This document shows positions 7,861-17,588 of a stretch of DNA of 57,628 nucleotides, piece by piece. Location: assembly GCA_022448315.1 (NCBI GenBank), contig JAKVCA010000035.1, positions 1 through 57,628 on the forward strand, in the 5' to 3' direction. Below the pieces are notes generated by a model. That model did no database searches and was not told the origin of the DNA. It worked only from the letters and a program-made list of their open reading frames with translations. This DNA is from Pirellulaceae bacterium. GTDB taxonomy: Bacteria > Planctomycetota > Planctomycetia > Pirellulales > Pirellulaceae. Positions within the stretch are counted from its first letter, which is position 1. Each line of letters opens with the position of its first letter. The position numbers and the translations under genes were made by a program.

Positions 7861-9261
7861 TTACGCCGCTCGGTTCAACGCCTCGCTCTGATTGATTTTG
7901 TTGTAGAGTGTCTTGAGGCTGACGCCAAGCTCTTCGGCGGCGGCGGCTTTGTTACCGCCGTGTCTCTCGAGAGAGGCTGCAATGGCTTGAAACTCCAGTT
8001 CCTTGAGACTCATCGGTCCTGCGGCAAGACGATTGCGACTCGATGGTTTCTGACCGAATTGACGGGGAAGGTCGTCGGTCGTGATCGGTAGCTGCTCACT
8101 GAGGATCGTGGCATGTTCCACGACGTTGGCAAGCTCTCGGATATTTCCGGGCCATCGATGATTGCAAAGGGTGTCCAACGCCTCTTTGGAGAAGACGGTC
8201 TGACCTTGCGGGGTTGGGCCGCGAAAACGCTGGAACAGATGGTTGGACAGGTCCGGTATGTCGTCGATGCGTTCTCTCAGCGGAGGAAGATAGACTTCAA
8301 AAGTATTGATGCGATACATCAGGTCTTCACGGAAGTCACCTTCATCAACCATCTCCGCCAGGTTTCGATGGGTCGCGCAGACAATGCGAACATCGACCTT
8401 GAACGGTTCATTGTCACCGACACGGCGTATTTCGCCGCTCTCCAGCACGCGGAGCAGTTTGGCCTGCATGGTTTTGGGGAGTTCGCCGATTTCATCAAGA
8501 AATAAGGTGCCTCCATCTGCGACTTCAAAAAGTCCAATCCGGTTCTCATCGGCCCCGGTAAAAGCGCCTTTGCGATGACCAAAAAGTTCACTTTCGATCA
8601 GTGATTCAGGAAGGGCACCGCAATTGACTGCCACGAATGGCTGGTCGGCCCGAGACGAGAGTTCATGAACGGCTTGAGCTGCGAGCTCTTTTCCGGTGCC
8701 GGTCTCTCCGAGAATCAATACGGTAGAAGGGGTTGGGGCGACTTTTTCCAGCAAGCGACGGACTCGCGCCATCACATGGCTTTGGCCCACCATGGTTCGC
8801 TGTCCCTCCGCCCGATCCATGTTGTTTTTCAGAGCCAGATATTTTCTGGTCAGTTCTCGTTTCGTAGCGATTTTGGCCAGTAATGCTTGCAGCTCAGCAA
8901 GTTTGCATGGTTTGGTCAGGTAATCGAAGGCACCATGCCGAAGTGCGGAGACGGCGGTTTCCAACGACGATTTTCCAGTCAAAACGACCGTTTCCGTTTC
9001 CGGGCAAAGCGATTTCGCGCGTTCGAGAACTTCAATGCCGCTGAGACCGGGCATGTCCAGATCGACGATCATGCAGTCGTAGGTATTCCGCTCCAATGCC
9101 GCAACGGCCGTGAGTCCGTCTGGGCAGACCGTGACCTGGTGGCCCAATCGCGGCAGTTCTAAGCTCATGAGTTCTTGAAGTGGCTGCTCATCATCTGCAA
9201 ACAGAATTTTGAGTCTTTCAGGATGCCTGGCGTCGTTTGTCTTGGTCTTTGGCATGGTCAT
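7861..9261 (-). CDS. NtrC-family sigma-54-dependent response regulator
   Basis: This is a 466-residue protein with three domains. The receiver (about 16-130) has Asp23/Asp24, phosphoacceptor Asp67 (IVDLDMPG) and Lys in LTKPC. The AAA+ sigma-54 interaction domain has Walker A GETGTGKE (185-192), the GAFTGA loop (232-237) and Walker B TLFLDEIGE (about 252-260). The C-terminal Fis-type helix-turn-helix (about 436-456) has NKAAAAEELGVSLKTLYNKI. The frame is open further upstream, but ATG 9261 (or 9255) gives a normal receiver start. The gene begins inside the 3' end of the kinase gene (44-nt overlap), so the two are a translationally coupled pair. It should activate sigma-54 promoters; its targets are unknown. 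Confidence 0.94.
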   Translation of the reverse strand: MTMPKTKTNDARHPERLKILFADDEQPLQELMSLELPRLGHQVTVCPDGLTAVAALERNTYDCMIVDLDMPGLSGIEVLERAKSLCPETETVVLTGKSSLETAVSALRHGAFDYLTKPCKLAELQALLAKIATKRELTRKYLALKNNMDRAEGQRTMVGQSHVMARVRRLLEKVAPTPSTVLILGETGTGKELAAQAVHELSSRADQPFVAVNCGALPESLIESELFGHRKGAFTGADENRIGLFEVADGGTLFLDEIGELPKTMQAKLLRVLESGEIRRVGDNEPFKVDVRIVCATHRNLAEMVDEGDFREDLMYRINTFEVYLPPLRERIDDIPDLSNHLFQRFRGPTPQGQTVFSKEALDTLCNHRWPGNIRELANVVEHATILSEQLPITTDDLPRQFGQKPSSRNRLAAGPMSLKELEFQAIAASLERHGGNKAAAAEELGVSLKTLYNKINQSEALNRAA

Positions 9262-10831
9262 ATCTTGGTAGGGTGACACAGAATTCCGCTCCCAAGTCTT
9301 GTCCGTGACTACGAGCAAGCAGGGTTCCGGAGTGATCAGCAACAATTCGATGCGCGATGGCGAGGCCAAGTCCCGTGCCCTGGCCGTCGCGTTTCTGGGT
9401 GAAAAAAGGTTCGAAGATGTGATGCAGCACTTCGGGGCTCATGCCGCATCCATTATCTACAACTTTGAGCATGACCTCTTTGTCGTTTGAGTCCAGAAAG
9501 ACATCCACCTGTCCTCCTTCATCAACACTGTCCAACGCATTGGTAATCAGGTTCAGGGCGACCTGCTTGATGGACTGGGTGCAGACCGACGCTTGCAGGG
9601 TGCTGGGGCCATGGACGGTCAGTTTTCTGGCCCGATATTTTCCCAGATGTTTGACCATGTCGATGATTCCGTCGACAAGTTCGCGCAGGTCAGTATCGAC
9701 CCGGGTGGAGGTGCCCAGCCGAGAAAAATCAAGGAGACCATCCGTGATCCCTTTTACACGAAATGCTTCGTCCTGGATTCGTCTCATATATTTGAGGATG
9801 ACGTCGGCCTCTTCGAGTTTCGGGTCGCCCTCTTGAAAATCTTGCTCACGGACCCAGTCAATCAGTCGACTTTCCAGAGATTCTGCGCTCCAGGCGATGG
9901 TGGCCATGGGGTTATTGATTTCGTGGGCAACGCCTGCGGCAAGGAAACCGACGCTGGCGAGTTGCTCATTGCGTACCACTTCGTTCGTGCGTTCTCGGAC
10001 CTTACGATCGAGCGTGTCACGTATCTCGCAGAAGTGCGTGGTCATGTCATTCATCGCAGCCGCAAGCTCGGCCAGTTCGTCCTGCGTGTTCAAGACGATG
10101 CGATGGGTAAAGTCACCCGAGGCGACCTTTCGCGATCCTTCCACGAGTGTTGAGACGGGTCGTAAAAACCACGAGTTGAACTTCCATAACAGGACCGTGA
10201 TCAATGCAAAACCGAAGGCCGCAAAGATGCTGTTCAAGAAGATCCATGTGTGGTAATCCGTTCTCGCCGCCTCTGCAAAGTTATTCATGCGTTCACTCAT
10301 CATCGACGGAAGCCTGTCGAGTTGGCCTTGTAGCTTCTCCAACGATTGGTCGATGTTTTGGACGCTTGCTTCGGCATCAAATAAGTTTTGAACATTTCGA
10401 TATTGAGAAATGGTCATGATGGTGGCGCGAATCTGTTTGATGAATTCGACTTCTTTATCGTTTTCACCAATGCGCGGGTCGTTGACCGATGAATTCTGAA
10501 TTTCGTTGTCGTATTTATCGACCGCCATTTCCAACTCGTGAAGGCGATCGTTGAAGGTGCGTTCATCCACGTAGGAATTTGAGTTCGCGGTGTGTTCGTG
10601 GAATGTACCCACCCCGTAATCTGATGGATGGAGGGTATTGCGGAGCTTGGAAATCGATCGCTCAACTTTGAGCATCTCAGGGAATTCGCCCGCGCGGGCT
10701 CGAATATTTTTTGTGAGTCGCCGGTACTTGAAGACGCCTTGGAGCCCGCTGACAGACAACAGCACGACAATCACCAGCATCAGTGTGATGCAAATGTACT
10801 GTCGAGAACGAAGTGTCCATCGTGTCAACAT
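9218..10831 (-). CDS. Membrane sensor histidine kinase, partner of the NtrC-type regulator
   Basis: This is a 537-residue protein. A first membrane segment (about 13-32) is followed by a helical periplasmic sensor region (about 33-194), a second membrane segment (about 196-217), and a HAMP domain (about 220-275). The HisKA dimerisation helix carries phospho-His303 in GVAHEINNPMATI, and the ATPase domain has NLITNALDSV (N box), DNGCGMS and GTGLGLAI (G boxes). The cytoplasmic part resembles NtrB/ZraS-type kinases that partner sigma-54 regulators, in line with the overlapping gene. AAGGAGG five bases before the ATG is the best ribosome site in the window. The sensed signal is not deducible; the periplasmic region is coiled-coil-like and contains no known ligand domain I can name. 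Confidence 0.93.
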   Translation of the reverse strand: MLTRWTLRSRQYICITLMLVIVVLLSVSGLQGVFKYRRLTKNIRARAGEFPEMLKVERSISKLRNTLHPSDYGVGTFHEHTANSNSYVDERTFNDRLHELEMAVDKYDNEIQNSSVNDPRIGENDKEVEFIKQIRATIMTISQYRNVQNLFDAEASVQNIDQSLEKLQGQLDRLPSMMSERMNNFAEAARTDYHTWIFLNSIFAAFGFALITVLLWKFNSWFLRPVSTLVEGSRKVASGDFTHRIVLNTQDELAELAAAMNDMTTHFCEIRDTLDRKVRERTNEVVRNEQLASVGFLAAGVAHEINNPMATIAWSAESLESRLIDWVREQDFQEGDPKLEEADVILKYMRRIQDEAFRVKGITDGLLDFSRLGTSTRVDTDLRELVDGIIDMVKHLGKYRARKLTVHGPSTLQASVCTQSIKQVALNLITNALDSVDEGGQVDVFLDSNDKEVMLKVVDNGCGMSPEVLHHIFEPFFTQKRDGQGTGLGLAIAHRIVADHSGTLLARSHGQDLGAEFCVTLPRYDHAKDQDKRRQAS

Positions 10832-11081
10832 CGCGACCTCCTTGTCGCAATACGCGTTCGCCGGCCGAGCAGAGTTTGTGGCGATGAAGTCGTGTTCATT
10901 CCAAACGCAGGGAATCCCGCAGGATACGAGGCCCGCCTATTCGCCGACGCAGTGTATCAGCCAGCCTCGATTTGTCACAAGAGAAGTCTGGCTGCACCGC
11001 GGAGATGATGTCATTGGAGACGCTTTGATGAATGGCGTTTCGCCCCTGTCGTCTTGAGTATTAAGACGATTGATCGTCGCG

Positions 11082-12266
11082 CTAGTAGCGAAGGACTTTG
11101 CGATAGAGCAAGACCCCAACGCAACCCAAAACTAGATTTCCCCCCCAGACGATATACGGCGGAAGTTCGCCGGATTTTGCTCGATCCAATCCAAATGCTA
11201 GCAGTGGATAGTAGACGATCAGGATGGGGAAGAAACAGAGCGCAAAGCTGTTCCAGACATCGGCAGTTTTCAGTCGGATCGCGAGAGGAGCTCCCACAAC
11301 GACAAAAAAAAGACAGCTGAATCCGCTTGCGAATCGCCGCCAAGTCTCGGTGTTGAAACGATGCAGGCGGGCGTAGTGTTGTTCCAAGTCTTTCGTCCGA
11401 TGGTGCCATGGGGTGGATCGCAACGATGCTGCGTCACCGGAGGCCAATTGAAATGCGGCTTGAAAAGCCATTTCTCGTTTCAATTCAGCAAGTTCACCGA
11501 GAAGTAGTTCGATCTGCTTCGGGATGTCGCGAATCGCAAACTCAGAGGGTCGGCGTTCACTCAGGTCTTTTTTCGTGACATCGCTTAGCGGAAACTCGAT
11601 GATCTCCGCATCTTCGAAGCGGAAGGAAATCTGATTGTCCTTGAACTCGCCGTGTTCTGCCGTGACGATTAGGACTCCTTTGATTGGATCAGATTTCAAT
11701 TTGGCTCGAGCAGCCGTCACGGTTTTGACGTTGTTGCTTTCCTTGTCGCGGATTTCAAGAACCGGTCGGATCAAATAGTCGCCCTGAACGTCGAGAACAT
11801 TGATCGAGAACCGACCGTTGTCGAACCTCCGACTGGTGGCCAATTTTCCGTAAATCGTCTGTTCAACGTGGTTAAGCACTACCTGATAGGCTTTCTCGCG
11901 ACCCCACGAAAACGCCACATCGTTGAGCCAAACTGTCACGAGACTCAAGGTAAAACTCAAGGTGAAAACGGGAAAGATGATGGCTTGTGGAGAAATCCCC
12001 AGACTCTTGATGGCCACAACCTCGTTCGCAGAAGCCATACGTCCAAAGACGCTGCAGACGGAAAACAAGATCGTGCCTGGAATGGCGAAACAGAGGGCGT
12101 GAGGCATCATATAGGGGATGAGCTGGATTGCTGCTGAGGCGGTTAAACCCTGGCGTATCGCCTCGTAGATCAAGAAGACCAGCAACATCAGCGTCGACAT
12201 TCCCGTTAAAGCAACGAGAAATACCTTGAGCAATTCGATGATGATGTACCGCGTCAATAAGCCCAT
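11082..12266 (-). CDS. LptF/LptG-family permease (YjgP/YjgQ)
   Basis: This is a 394-residue protein with the family layout. Three N-terminal membrane helices (about 12-35, 50-72, 95-118) are followed by a large periplasmic beta-jellyroll region (about 130-260). Three C-terminal helices (about 308-330, 338-356, 366-388) complete the fold. The start MGLLTRYIIIELLKVFL matches the conserved L-x-R-Y-I opening helix, and AIKSLGISP is the family coupling-helix region. The family extracts LPS from the inner membrane with LptB and bridges it to the outer membrane. Only one such gene is present here; the second permease and LptB must lie elsewhere. An insertion with many Lys/Glu (about 235-300) precedes the last helices. 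Confidence 0.85.
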   Translation of the reverse strand: MGLLTRYIIIELLKVFLVALTGMSTLMLLVFLIYEAIRQGLTASAAIQLIPYMMPHALCFAIPGTILFSVCSVFGRMASANEVVAIKSLGISPQAIIFPVFTLSFTLSLVTVWLNDVAFSWGREKAYQVVLNHVEQTIYGKLATSRRFDNGRFSINVLDVQGDYLIRPVLEIRDKESNNVKTVTAARAKLKSDPIKGVLIVTAEHGEFKDNQISFRFEDAEIIEFPLSDVTKKDLSERRPSEFAIRDIPKQIELLLGELAELKREMAFQAAFQLASGDAASLRSTPWHHRTKDLEQHYARLHRFNTETWRRFASGFSCLFFVVVGAPLAIRLKTADVWNSFALCFFPILIVYYPLLAFGLDRAKSGELPPYIVWGGNLVLGCVGVLLYRKVLRY

Positions 12267-12381
12267 TCCACGCGTCCCTGCATTGAGATGGGGCGAAGCA
12301 AAGATGAGAACCGATGCTCCAATTTACCAGCAGGTCAGGATTTTCGCCTAGATCGATTTGGTTCGACTTGCCGCCCAGGCC

Positions 12382-13650
12382 TTACTTTTTCGAATCTCGA
12401 AGCTTTTGGACGAGTCCCGTAAGCACGCGGACGTAGGAGCGAACAGCCATTTTCAATTTTCCATCGGTCTTGGCCCGATTCGCTTCAGCTAGCACTTGCT
12501 CATCAACGGCTCCACTCAATCCAAGTGTAGCGTCGGTGCGAAGTTCGTTGATCATTTCGAGCAGGCTGTCGAGAAAGCTCAAGTCAGTGATGGGAGTCGT
12601 TTTAGTGTAAGGGGCTCGCCCAAATCTGCGGCCACCGGAAATGATGGTGCCTCCGATATCCGCTCCATAAGTCTTAATGAGTATCATGAGCAAGGAAAGC
12701 AGAGAGATCACACCAAGGCCAACCACCACGTACCACGAACCCACCCACGCCATGAGGCCCGCAGACAGTAAACATGCAATGAAAAGGGCCCAGAAAAAGG
12801 GGAGCGATTTTCGTGATGCAGGGCGAGACCCCACCGTGATTGGAGCAATTCCCGTTTTGCTTGTTGCGAGTTGAGAGCCGGTGATCTCACAGGCGATAAT
12901 CGTGATATTGTCCGGCCCACCCCTCAAGTTTGCAAGATCGACTAACGCCTGAACTGACTCCTCGACAGGTAAACTCGCCAGAACGGTCGCGATTTCTGCG
13001 TCCGAAACTTCGCCAACCAAGCCATCGCTGCAGAGCAAGAAGATGTCTCCTGCTTCGACGGGGAAGGGTCCTTCAAGATCAACATTCACGTCGGCGTACG
13101 GTCCCAGTGACCGAGTGATGACGTTACGAGGGATCATACTTTCGAGGTCAGAATCTCCCCCGCTCTGACCTGAGGCACGCATTTCCCAGACGAGGCTGTG
13201 GTCAAAAGTGAGTTGTTCGAGCACCCCCCCTCGAAGCCGATAAACGCGACTGTCACCCACATGAGCAATGACGGCTCCCTGGGGCAGCAAAGTCAGAACG
13301 CTGCAGGTCGTCCCCATGTTGTGAAAGTCTTGGTTGGCCTGCCCTTTGCGGTTGATTTCAGAGTTGGAATCCTCTACGGCCTGCTTCAGAGAGTCAGGCG
13401 CTGAGAGCTCAAGTTGCTTGAAATAGAGATGAGGGATCGAATCGGCAGCAAGCTGACTTGCGAGTTCCCCAGCCGCATGCGCACCCATGCCATCAGCGAC
13501 CAGAAACAAATGACCGCGGCGACTCCAACTCTCCACATCGGATGCCAATTCAACCGAGTGTGAATCCTGGTTCGAGTCCCTCCGCATGCCAATGTCACTG
13601 ACAGCTACGTAGCGCAGGTGATTTTTCCACAGCTGAGGATCTTGGGTCAT
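12382..13650 (-). CDS. PP2C-family Ser/Thr phosphatase with C-terminal membrane segments
   Basis: This is a 422-residue protein. The PP2C catalytic domain (about 10-250) has the ordered metal-binding motifs: SDIGMRRDSNQDS, LFLVADGMGAHAAGE, MGTTCSVL, HVGDSRVYRLR, LLCSDGLVGEVSD and GGPDNITI. Metal Asp residues are in place, so it should be active as a Mn/Mg-dependent protein phosphatase. Two hydrophobic helices (about 285-303 and 307-328) anchor it. A C-terminal soluble region of about 85 residues (from TDLSFLDSLLEMINEL) is not recognised. ATG 13650 has AGGA six bases upstream; a TTG two codons earlier is less likely. No Ser/Thr kinase gene is adjacent. Confidence 0.92.
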   Translation of the reverse strand: MTQDPQLWKNHLRYVAVSDIGMRRDSNQDSHSVELASDVESWSRRGHLFLVADGMGAHAAGELASQLAADSIPHLYFKQLELSAPDSLKQAVEDSNSEINRKGQANQDFHNMGTTCSVLTLLPQGAVIAHVGDSRVYRLRGGVLEQLTFDHSLVWEMRASGQSGGDSDLESMIPRNVITRSLGPYADVNVDLEGPFPVEAGDIFLLCSDGLVGEVSDAEIATVLASLPVEESVQALVDLANLRGGPDNITIIACEITGSQLATSKTGIAPITVGSRPASRKSLPFFWALFIACLLSAGLMAWVGSWYVVVGLGVISLLSLLMILIKTYGADIGGTIISGGRRFGRAPYTKTTPITDLSFLDSLLEMINELRTDATLGLSGAVDEQVLAEANRAKTDGKLKMAVRSYVRVLTGLVQKLRDSKK

Positions 13651-14003
13651 TCCCAATCCTGCAAATCAATGATCAAAGGAGAGAAGCTGACGGGGGTGCG
13701 TTGCAACACCGCCCCATTCTAGTCACCCGGGAGTGGGATGCTATGGCCCGTCCGACTGAGTTGTCAAACAAAACCGCCCTGGTCTTTATAAACTGGGGAG
13801 GTGAAATCGATTGAGACTAGTGCTTTCCGGGGGTGGGAGTCTCGGGCAGCCATTTGGCTCTATCCTCGAGTCGTCAGCCATGCCCGGTGGGCTCGCAGGG
13901 CCCGGGTGTTTTCAGAGCGGCTCGAACCGATCTTGCAGGGGACTGGCGATCGTCGTATTCTCCGCCCAATCAAGTTTCCGATTCATAAATAACGAGGCAT
14001 TTT
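13651..14003. other. Divergent intergenic region
   Basis: About 350 bp lie between the divergent starts of the PP2C gene (minus) and the PEGA lipoprotein gene (plus), so it should hold both promoters. Short frames here (13801-13992, 13811-14128) have no protein features and the second overlaps the lipoprotein gene. No repeat or RNA gene was seen. Confidence 0.6.
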
Positions 14004-14465
14004 ATGGGCTCCCATCGCGGGATTCTGCTTTTGACCTTGGGGGTCATGCTGCTGACCAGCGTGGGCTGCGTCCAAAGGCGACTGACTCTTCGCAGCTTTC
14101 CCGAGGGGGCGATGGCTTATGTCGATGATCAGGAAATCGGTCAAACACCGGTTTCGACATCATTTACCCACTACGGCGTTCGGTCGATTCGCCTTGAAAA
14201 GGATGGCTATGAAACGGTGCAGGTTCAGGAGCGGCTGGATGCTCCGTGGTACCTGACTCCACCCCTCGATTTTTTCGTGGAAAACTTCTGGCCAGCCGAA
14301 ATCAGAGATGAGCGCGAAGTCGACTTCGAGTTGCAACCCGCCAAGATCGTACCGCAATCGGAATTGTTGCCACGTGCCGAGGAACAGCGTCGCCAAGTGC
14401 AGCAGAACCTTGTGGTTCCACTCGCAGATGAAGACGGTCGAACCGGTTTGTTTCGCAGAAGGTAA
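14004..14465 (+). CDS. PEGA-domain lipoprotein
   Basis: This is a 153-residue protein. The signal peptide ends in the lipobox LTSVGC, so Cys22 should be lipid-modified. The next stretch, LTLRSFPEGAMAYVDDQEIGQTPVS, fits a PEGA domain (about 28-75), a small beta-sandwich common on surface proteins; the family name comes from a P-E-G-A tetrad, here PEGA at residues 34-37. The C-terminal part is charged and Gln-rich (LPRAEEQRRQVQQNL). GAGG six bases before the ATG supports the start. It converges with the mlaD-like gene, with a 50-bp gap. A role in envelope structure next to lipid transport genes is inference. Confidence 0.86.
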   Translation: MGSHRGILLLTLGVMLLTSVGCVQRRLTLRSFPEGAMAYVDDQEIGQTPVSTSFTHYGVRSIRLEKDGYETVQVQERLDAPWYLTPPLDFFVENFWPAEIRDEREVDFELQPAKIVPQSELLPRAEEQRRQVQQNLVVPLADEDGRTGLFRRR

Positions 14466-14515
14466 TCGGTCGGTTCGAGTCTAACTTGTCAAGAATTACC
14501 GCCGACAATCGCAAG

Positions 14516-15682
14516 TCAATCGACGTAAGCGGGATTGCCAGGGAAGACGCCTCGGACTCCTGCTCCATTGGGGCGGCGATCCAGTGCGCCGCGAACGATC
14601 ACGCCGGGGTCACGATTTATTTTATCAGCGAAGCCTCTCAGGTCGTTCATCATCGGCTCCAACCTCAGCGTGATCTCTTCCACGTTTTCTGCAGCGCCCA
14701 CAAAACGATAGTAGAGTTCCGGGTCGTTGATCAGCAAGCCGATCGTTCCTTGGCTGTCATTGAGCGACTGGGTGAACTGTTCGAGTTCACCAGACAGTTG
14801 ATTCACTTTTGTCAGTGTTTGCCTGATCTCCTTTGCAAAGTCATCCCCGTTTTCACCGAGTGCCTTGGTGAAGGATTCGAGGTTCGCAAGGTTGCGGTCC
14901 GCCCTTTCGCCCACGGATGAGAATCGCTGCAGGGTCTCCTGGGTCTGTGTCAGTGTGGATTGAGCATTGTCTACCAGATCCGGGAAAGCCTGGACGGTCA
15001 TCTTGATTTTGGCCTGCGTCTCCTCATCGCCAACCAGATTGTTGACATTTGACATCACGCTATTGAAGTTGGACAAAGCAGACTCAGCCTGCCCCGCGAC
15101 CGACCTCAAGTCGGAAAAGAATTTCCGAAACTCACTCTCGTCATCTCCGAGGGCTGCGTTGAGTTTCCGGGAAATGGCTCCGATATCTTCGCTTGTTCTG
15201 GCTATTTGCTCTCCTGCATCACCAATCTGCGTGAAGGCTTGTTCAATACTCCCGCGAAGATCCACAAACATTTCCATGAGGTCTTGCGGGCGAGTACCCG
15301 GTTTCACTCGCATAACCGTTCCTCCATCGCTCAGCGGTTCACCCAATTCTTCACCCCGAACAAAACCAAGCGTGGTGTCGCCGACTAGAGGGGAGGATTG
15401 GAATTCGCAGATGTCACCGGAGTAGATCTGCTCGCCTACGTCAATTTTCAGCGTCAGAAGGACGCCGTTTTCTTCGGTCTCCACGTTCCAAACACGACCG
15501 ATCAGAATGCCATTCTTTTTGACCGGGGTATTCTTTGAAACGCCAGGAGCCATTCCCGTTTTCAGGTAGAGCGTGTATTTGGGTTTCCAGCCTTCTCCAA
15601 AATAGAGGACCAAAATGATCCCAATACAGACGGAGGCCACGACCACAACACCGACTCGAAATTGAATGATTCGTTCTTCCAT
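14516..15682 (-). CDS. mlaD: MlaD-type MCE-domain lipid-binding protein
   Basis: This is a 388-residue protein. A single N-terminal membrane helix (about 9-29) is followed by an MCE domain (about 34-110) with KTGMAPGVSKNTPVKKNGILIG, the pattern of phospholipid-carrying MlaD proteins. The remaining 270 residues form a long, Gln/Asn/Ser-rich, coiled-coil-like tail with repeated hydrophobic spacing. E. coli MlaD is about 180 residues, so this is the long form seen in many non-enteric bacteria, where the tail can form a tube across the periplasm (family knowledge). The gene order on this strand is mlaE, mlaF, mlaD. Confidence 0.9.
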   Translation of the reverse strand: MEERIIQFRVGVVVVASVCIGIILVLYFGEGWKPKYTLYLKTGMAPGVSKNTPVKKNGILIGRVWNVETEENGVLLTLKIDVGEQIYSGDICEFQSSPLVGDTTLGFVRGEELGEPLSDGGTVMRVKPGTRPQDLMEMFVDLRGSIEQAFTQIGDAGEQIARTSEDIGAISRKLNAALGDDESEFRKFFSDLRSVAGQAESALSNFNSVMSNVNNLVGDEETQAKIKMTVQAFPDLVDNAQSTLTQTQETLQRFSSVGERADRNLANLESFTKALGENGDDFAKEIRQTLTKVNQLSGELEQFTQSLNDSQGTIGLLINDPELYYRFVGAAENVEEITLRLEPMMNDLRGFADKINRDPGVIVRGALDRRPNGAGVRGVFPGNPAYVD

Positions 15683-15779
15683 GACACAGCCTGCTAATCG
15701 GGTCGCGAAACGACGGTTTCTGAAACTTTGAATCCAATGAAAGTGAATACAGCTTGACCTTGCTGTTGCAAGGCGGTTT

Positions 15780-16652
15780 CTAAACGGCGCTCTCTTCGTA
15801 CTCCTGACGCATTTCCATCAGTCTTTGACCGGCTTCCCCATTAACGAACTGCCTGACTCGCCGATCTCGAACTTCGTCGAGCTGATCGGGGCGTCCGTCA
15901 AAGATGATCTGGGGTTCATCTGGATCAAGTCGGGCTGCGGGATAAAGCATGATGACGCGGTCCGGGACTTTTCGAGTCGTCATCATGTCATGCGTAACAA
16001 TGATGCTCGTAACGGTGTAGTGATGCCGCGTACGCAGGATGAGTTCGTTGATGACATCACTCATGATCGGATCAAGGCCAGTGGTGGGTTCGTCGTAAAG
16101 AATGACTTCGGGGTTGAGAACCAGGGCCCGAGCCAGACCAACCCGCTTTCTCATACCGCCCGAGAGTTCGGCCGGTTTCTTTCGGATCACGGATTTGGGC
16201 AGGCCGACCTCAAAAAGCCTTGCCGTGATGATTTCGTCAATCTGAGCTGAGGTCAGTGCCGCATGCTGTCTGAGGGGAAATGCGACGTTTTGCCCGATGG
16301 TCATGCTGTCAAATAGTGCCGCGTTTTGAAACACGTAGCCGAACCGGATGTGTTGTCTTGCCAGTTCCTGTTCGTCCAATTGTCGCAGATGCTGTCCATC
16401 AAATCGAACGTGTCCTTTCGAAGGGTTGACGAGTCCAATGATCGTTTTCATCAGGACGGTCTTTCCACATCCGCTTTCGCCGATGATCGCCACGGTCTGT
16501 CCGGCGGGGATCGAGAGGGAAAGAGAACGGAGGACCGTCTGGCGACCAAACTGAACCGAAACGTCATTCAATTCAATCAAATGTTCCTCGGTGGTCTGCG
16601 ACATCGAGGGAGTTGCATCTTGGGTCGGAGGCATGCGAACCGTTCCAGTCAT
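15780..16652 (-). CDS. mlaF: MlaF-type ABC transporter ATPase
   Basis: This is a 290-residue protein. Walker A is GESGCGKT (58-65). The Q-loop region is FGYVFQNAALFDSMTIGQNV, the ABC signature LSGGMRKR with RVGLARAL, Walker B VILYDEPTTGLDP, and the switch His in IIVTHDM. The SGGMRKR form of the signature is typical of MlaF/Ttg2A ATPases that power lipid movement with MlaE and MlaD. The N-terminus could instead start at the internal Met17. It lies about 60 bp from mlaE and about 100 bp from mlaD on the same strand, so the three are one operon. Confidence 0.94.
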   Translation of the reverse strand: MTGTVRMPPTQDATPSMSQTTEEHLIELNDVSVQFGRQTVLRSLSLSIPAGQTVAIIGESGCGKTVLMKTIIGLVNPSKGHVRFDGQHLRQLDEQELARQHIRFGYVFQNAALFDSMTIGQNVAFPLRQHAALTSAQIDEIITARLFEVGLPKSVIRKKPAELSGGMRKRVGLARALVLNPEVILYDEPTTGLDPIMSDVINELILRTRHHYTVTSIIVTHDMMTTRKVPDRVIMLYPAARLDPDEPQIIFDGRPDQLDEVRDRRVRQFVNGEAGQRLMEMRQEYEESAV

Positions 16653-16715
16653 GACAGGATTGAATGGATGCCGAAGGCCTGTGTATCGATGGGATGACGT
16701 AACTTTAAAAGGGCG

Positions 16716-17588
16716 TTAGAGTAGCCGGGCCTGATCTGGCCAAAGTGTCCGGTACAACGCCTCAAGTTGAAGGTTCAATACCAGATCAAGAATAAGGATG
16801 ATCACAAAAGAGTATACAAAGGAGGCCGTGGCAGCTCTTCCCACTCCTTCGGCTCCTGCACCGCAGTAGAAACCTTGATAGCAGGCGACCAGTGCGATCG
16901 TGGCACCAAAGAAAAGACTTTTCGCCAGACCGGAGAAGATATCGAAGTTCATGACATACTCGGCCGAATTCGACCAGTAATGATGCATGTCGATATTGAA
17001 TACATAGACGCTGAACGAGTGGCCGCCGAAAACGCCCATGAAGTCGGCCATGATCGTAAGGACCGGGATCAGCAACAGGCAAGCCAACAGTCTTGGGACC
17101 ACCAGATAGTAAATGGGGTTGGCACCCATACTTGTTAGCGCGTCGATTTGTTCTGTCACCCGCATGGTGCCGAGCTCTGCGGCCATCGCGCTTCCCACTC
17201 GCCCCGCAAGCATCGTTGCGGCGAGGACGGGGCCCAACTCGCTGACCAGAGACTTATTGATGACAGCCCCCAGTCGGGTTTCGAGATTCATGGCTTCAAA
17301 CTGCCCGTAGCTGTGTACAGCTAGCACCATGCCAATAAAGGTTCCTGTCAAGGCGACGACAGGGAGACTCAAGACACCGACCTGATAAAAAGCCGGCCAG
17401 AGCGTTTCGGGTTTGGGAACTCGGAAAAGCATCCAGCGTAGGGTTTCCAGAACGAACATCGTAAAACGTCCGAGATCGGCAATAGAATCGATGGTGACGC
17501 GGCCCCAATCTGCAATCCAATCCGTGAGCGCAACAATGAACCCGGGTGAGAGATCCCGCGTCGTGTCAGAGGAGGGGAGAGTTGCCAT
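16716..17588 (-). CDS. mlaE: MlaE-type lipid ABC transporter permease
   Basis: The protein is about 290 residues and belongs to the MlaE/YrbE family. It has an N-terminal amphipathic segment, then about five membrane helices. The conserved family blocks are QFEAMNLETRLGAVI, SLVSELGPVLAATMLAGRVGSAMAAELGTM, EQIDAL..MGANPI and LACLLLIPVLTI. It forms the inner-membrane dimer through which phospholipids pass between the membrane and the MCE protein. The frame is open to a Met eight codons upstream (17612); Met at 17588 (MATLPSS) is taken here as the start. It is the first gene of the mlaEFD set. The PhoR-like kinase gene precedes it on the same strand. Confidence 0.92.
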   Translation of the reverse strand: MATLPSSDTTRDLSPGFIVALTDWIADWGRVTIDSIADLGRFTMFVLETLRWMLFRVPKPETLWPAFYQVGVLSLPVVALTGTFIGMVLAVHSYGQFEAMNLETRLGAVINKSLVSELGPVLAATMLAGRVGSAMAAELGTMRVTEQIDALTSMGANPIYYLVVPRLLACLLLIPVLTIMADFMGVFGGHSFSVYVFNIDMHHYWSNSAEYVMNFDIFSGLAKSLFFGATIALVACYQGFYCGAGAEGVGRAATASFVYSFVIILILDLVLNLQLEALYRTLWPDQARLL

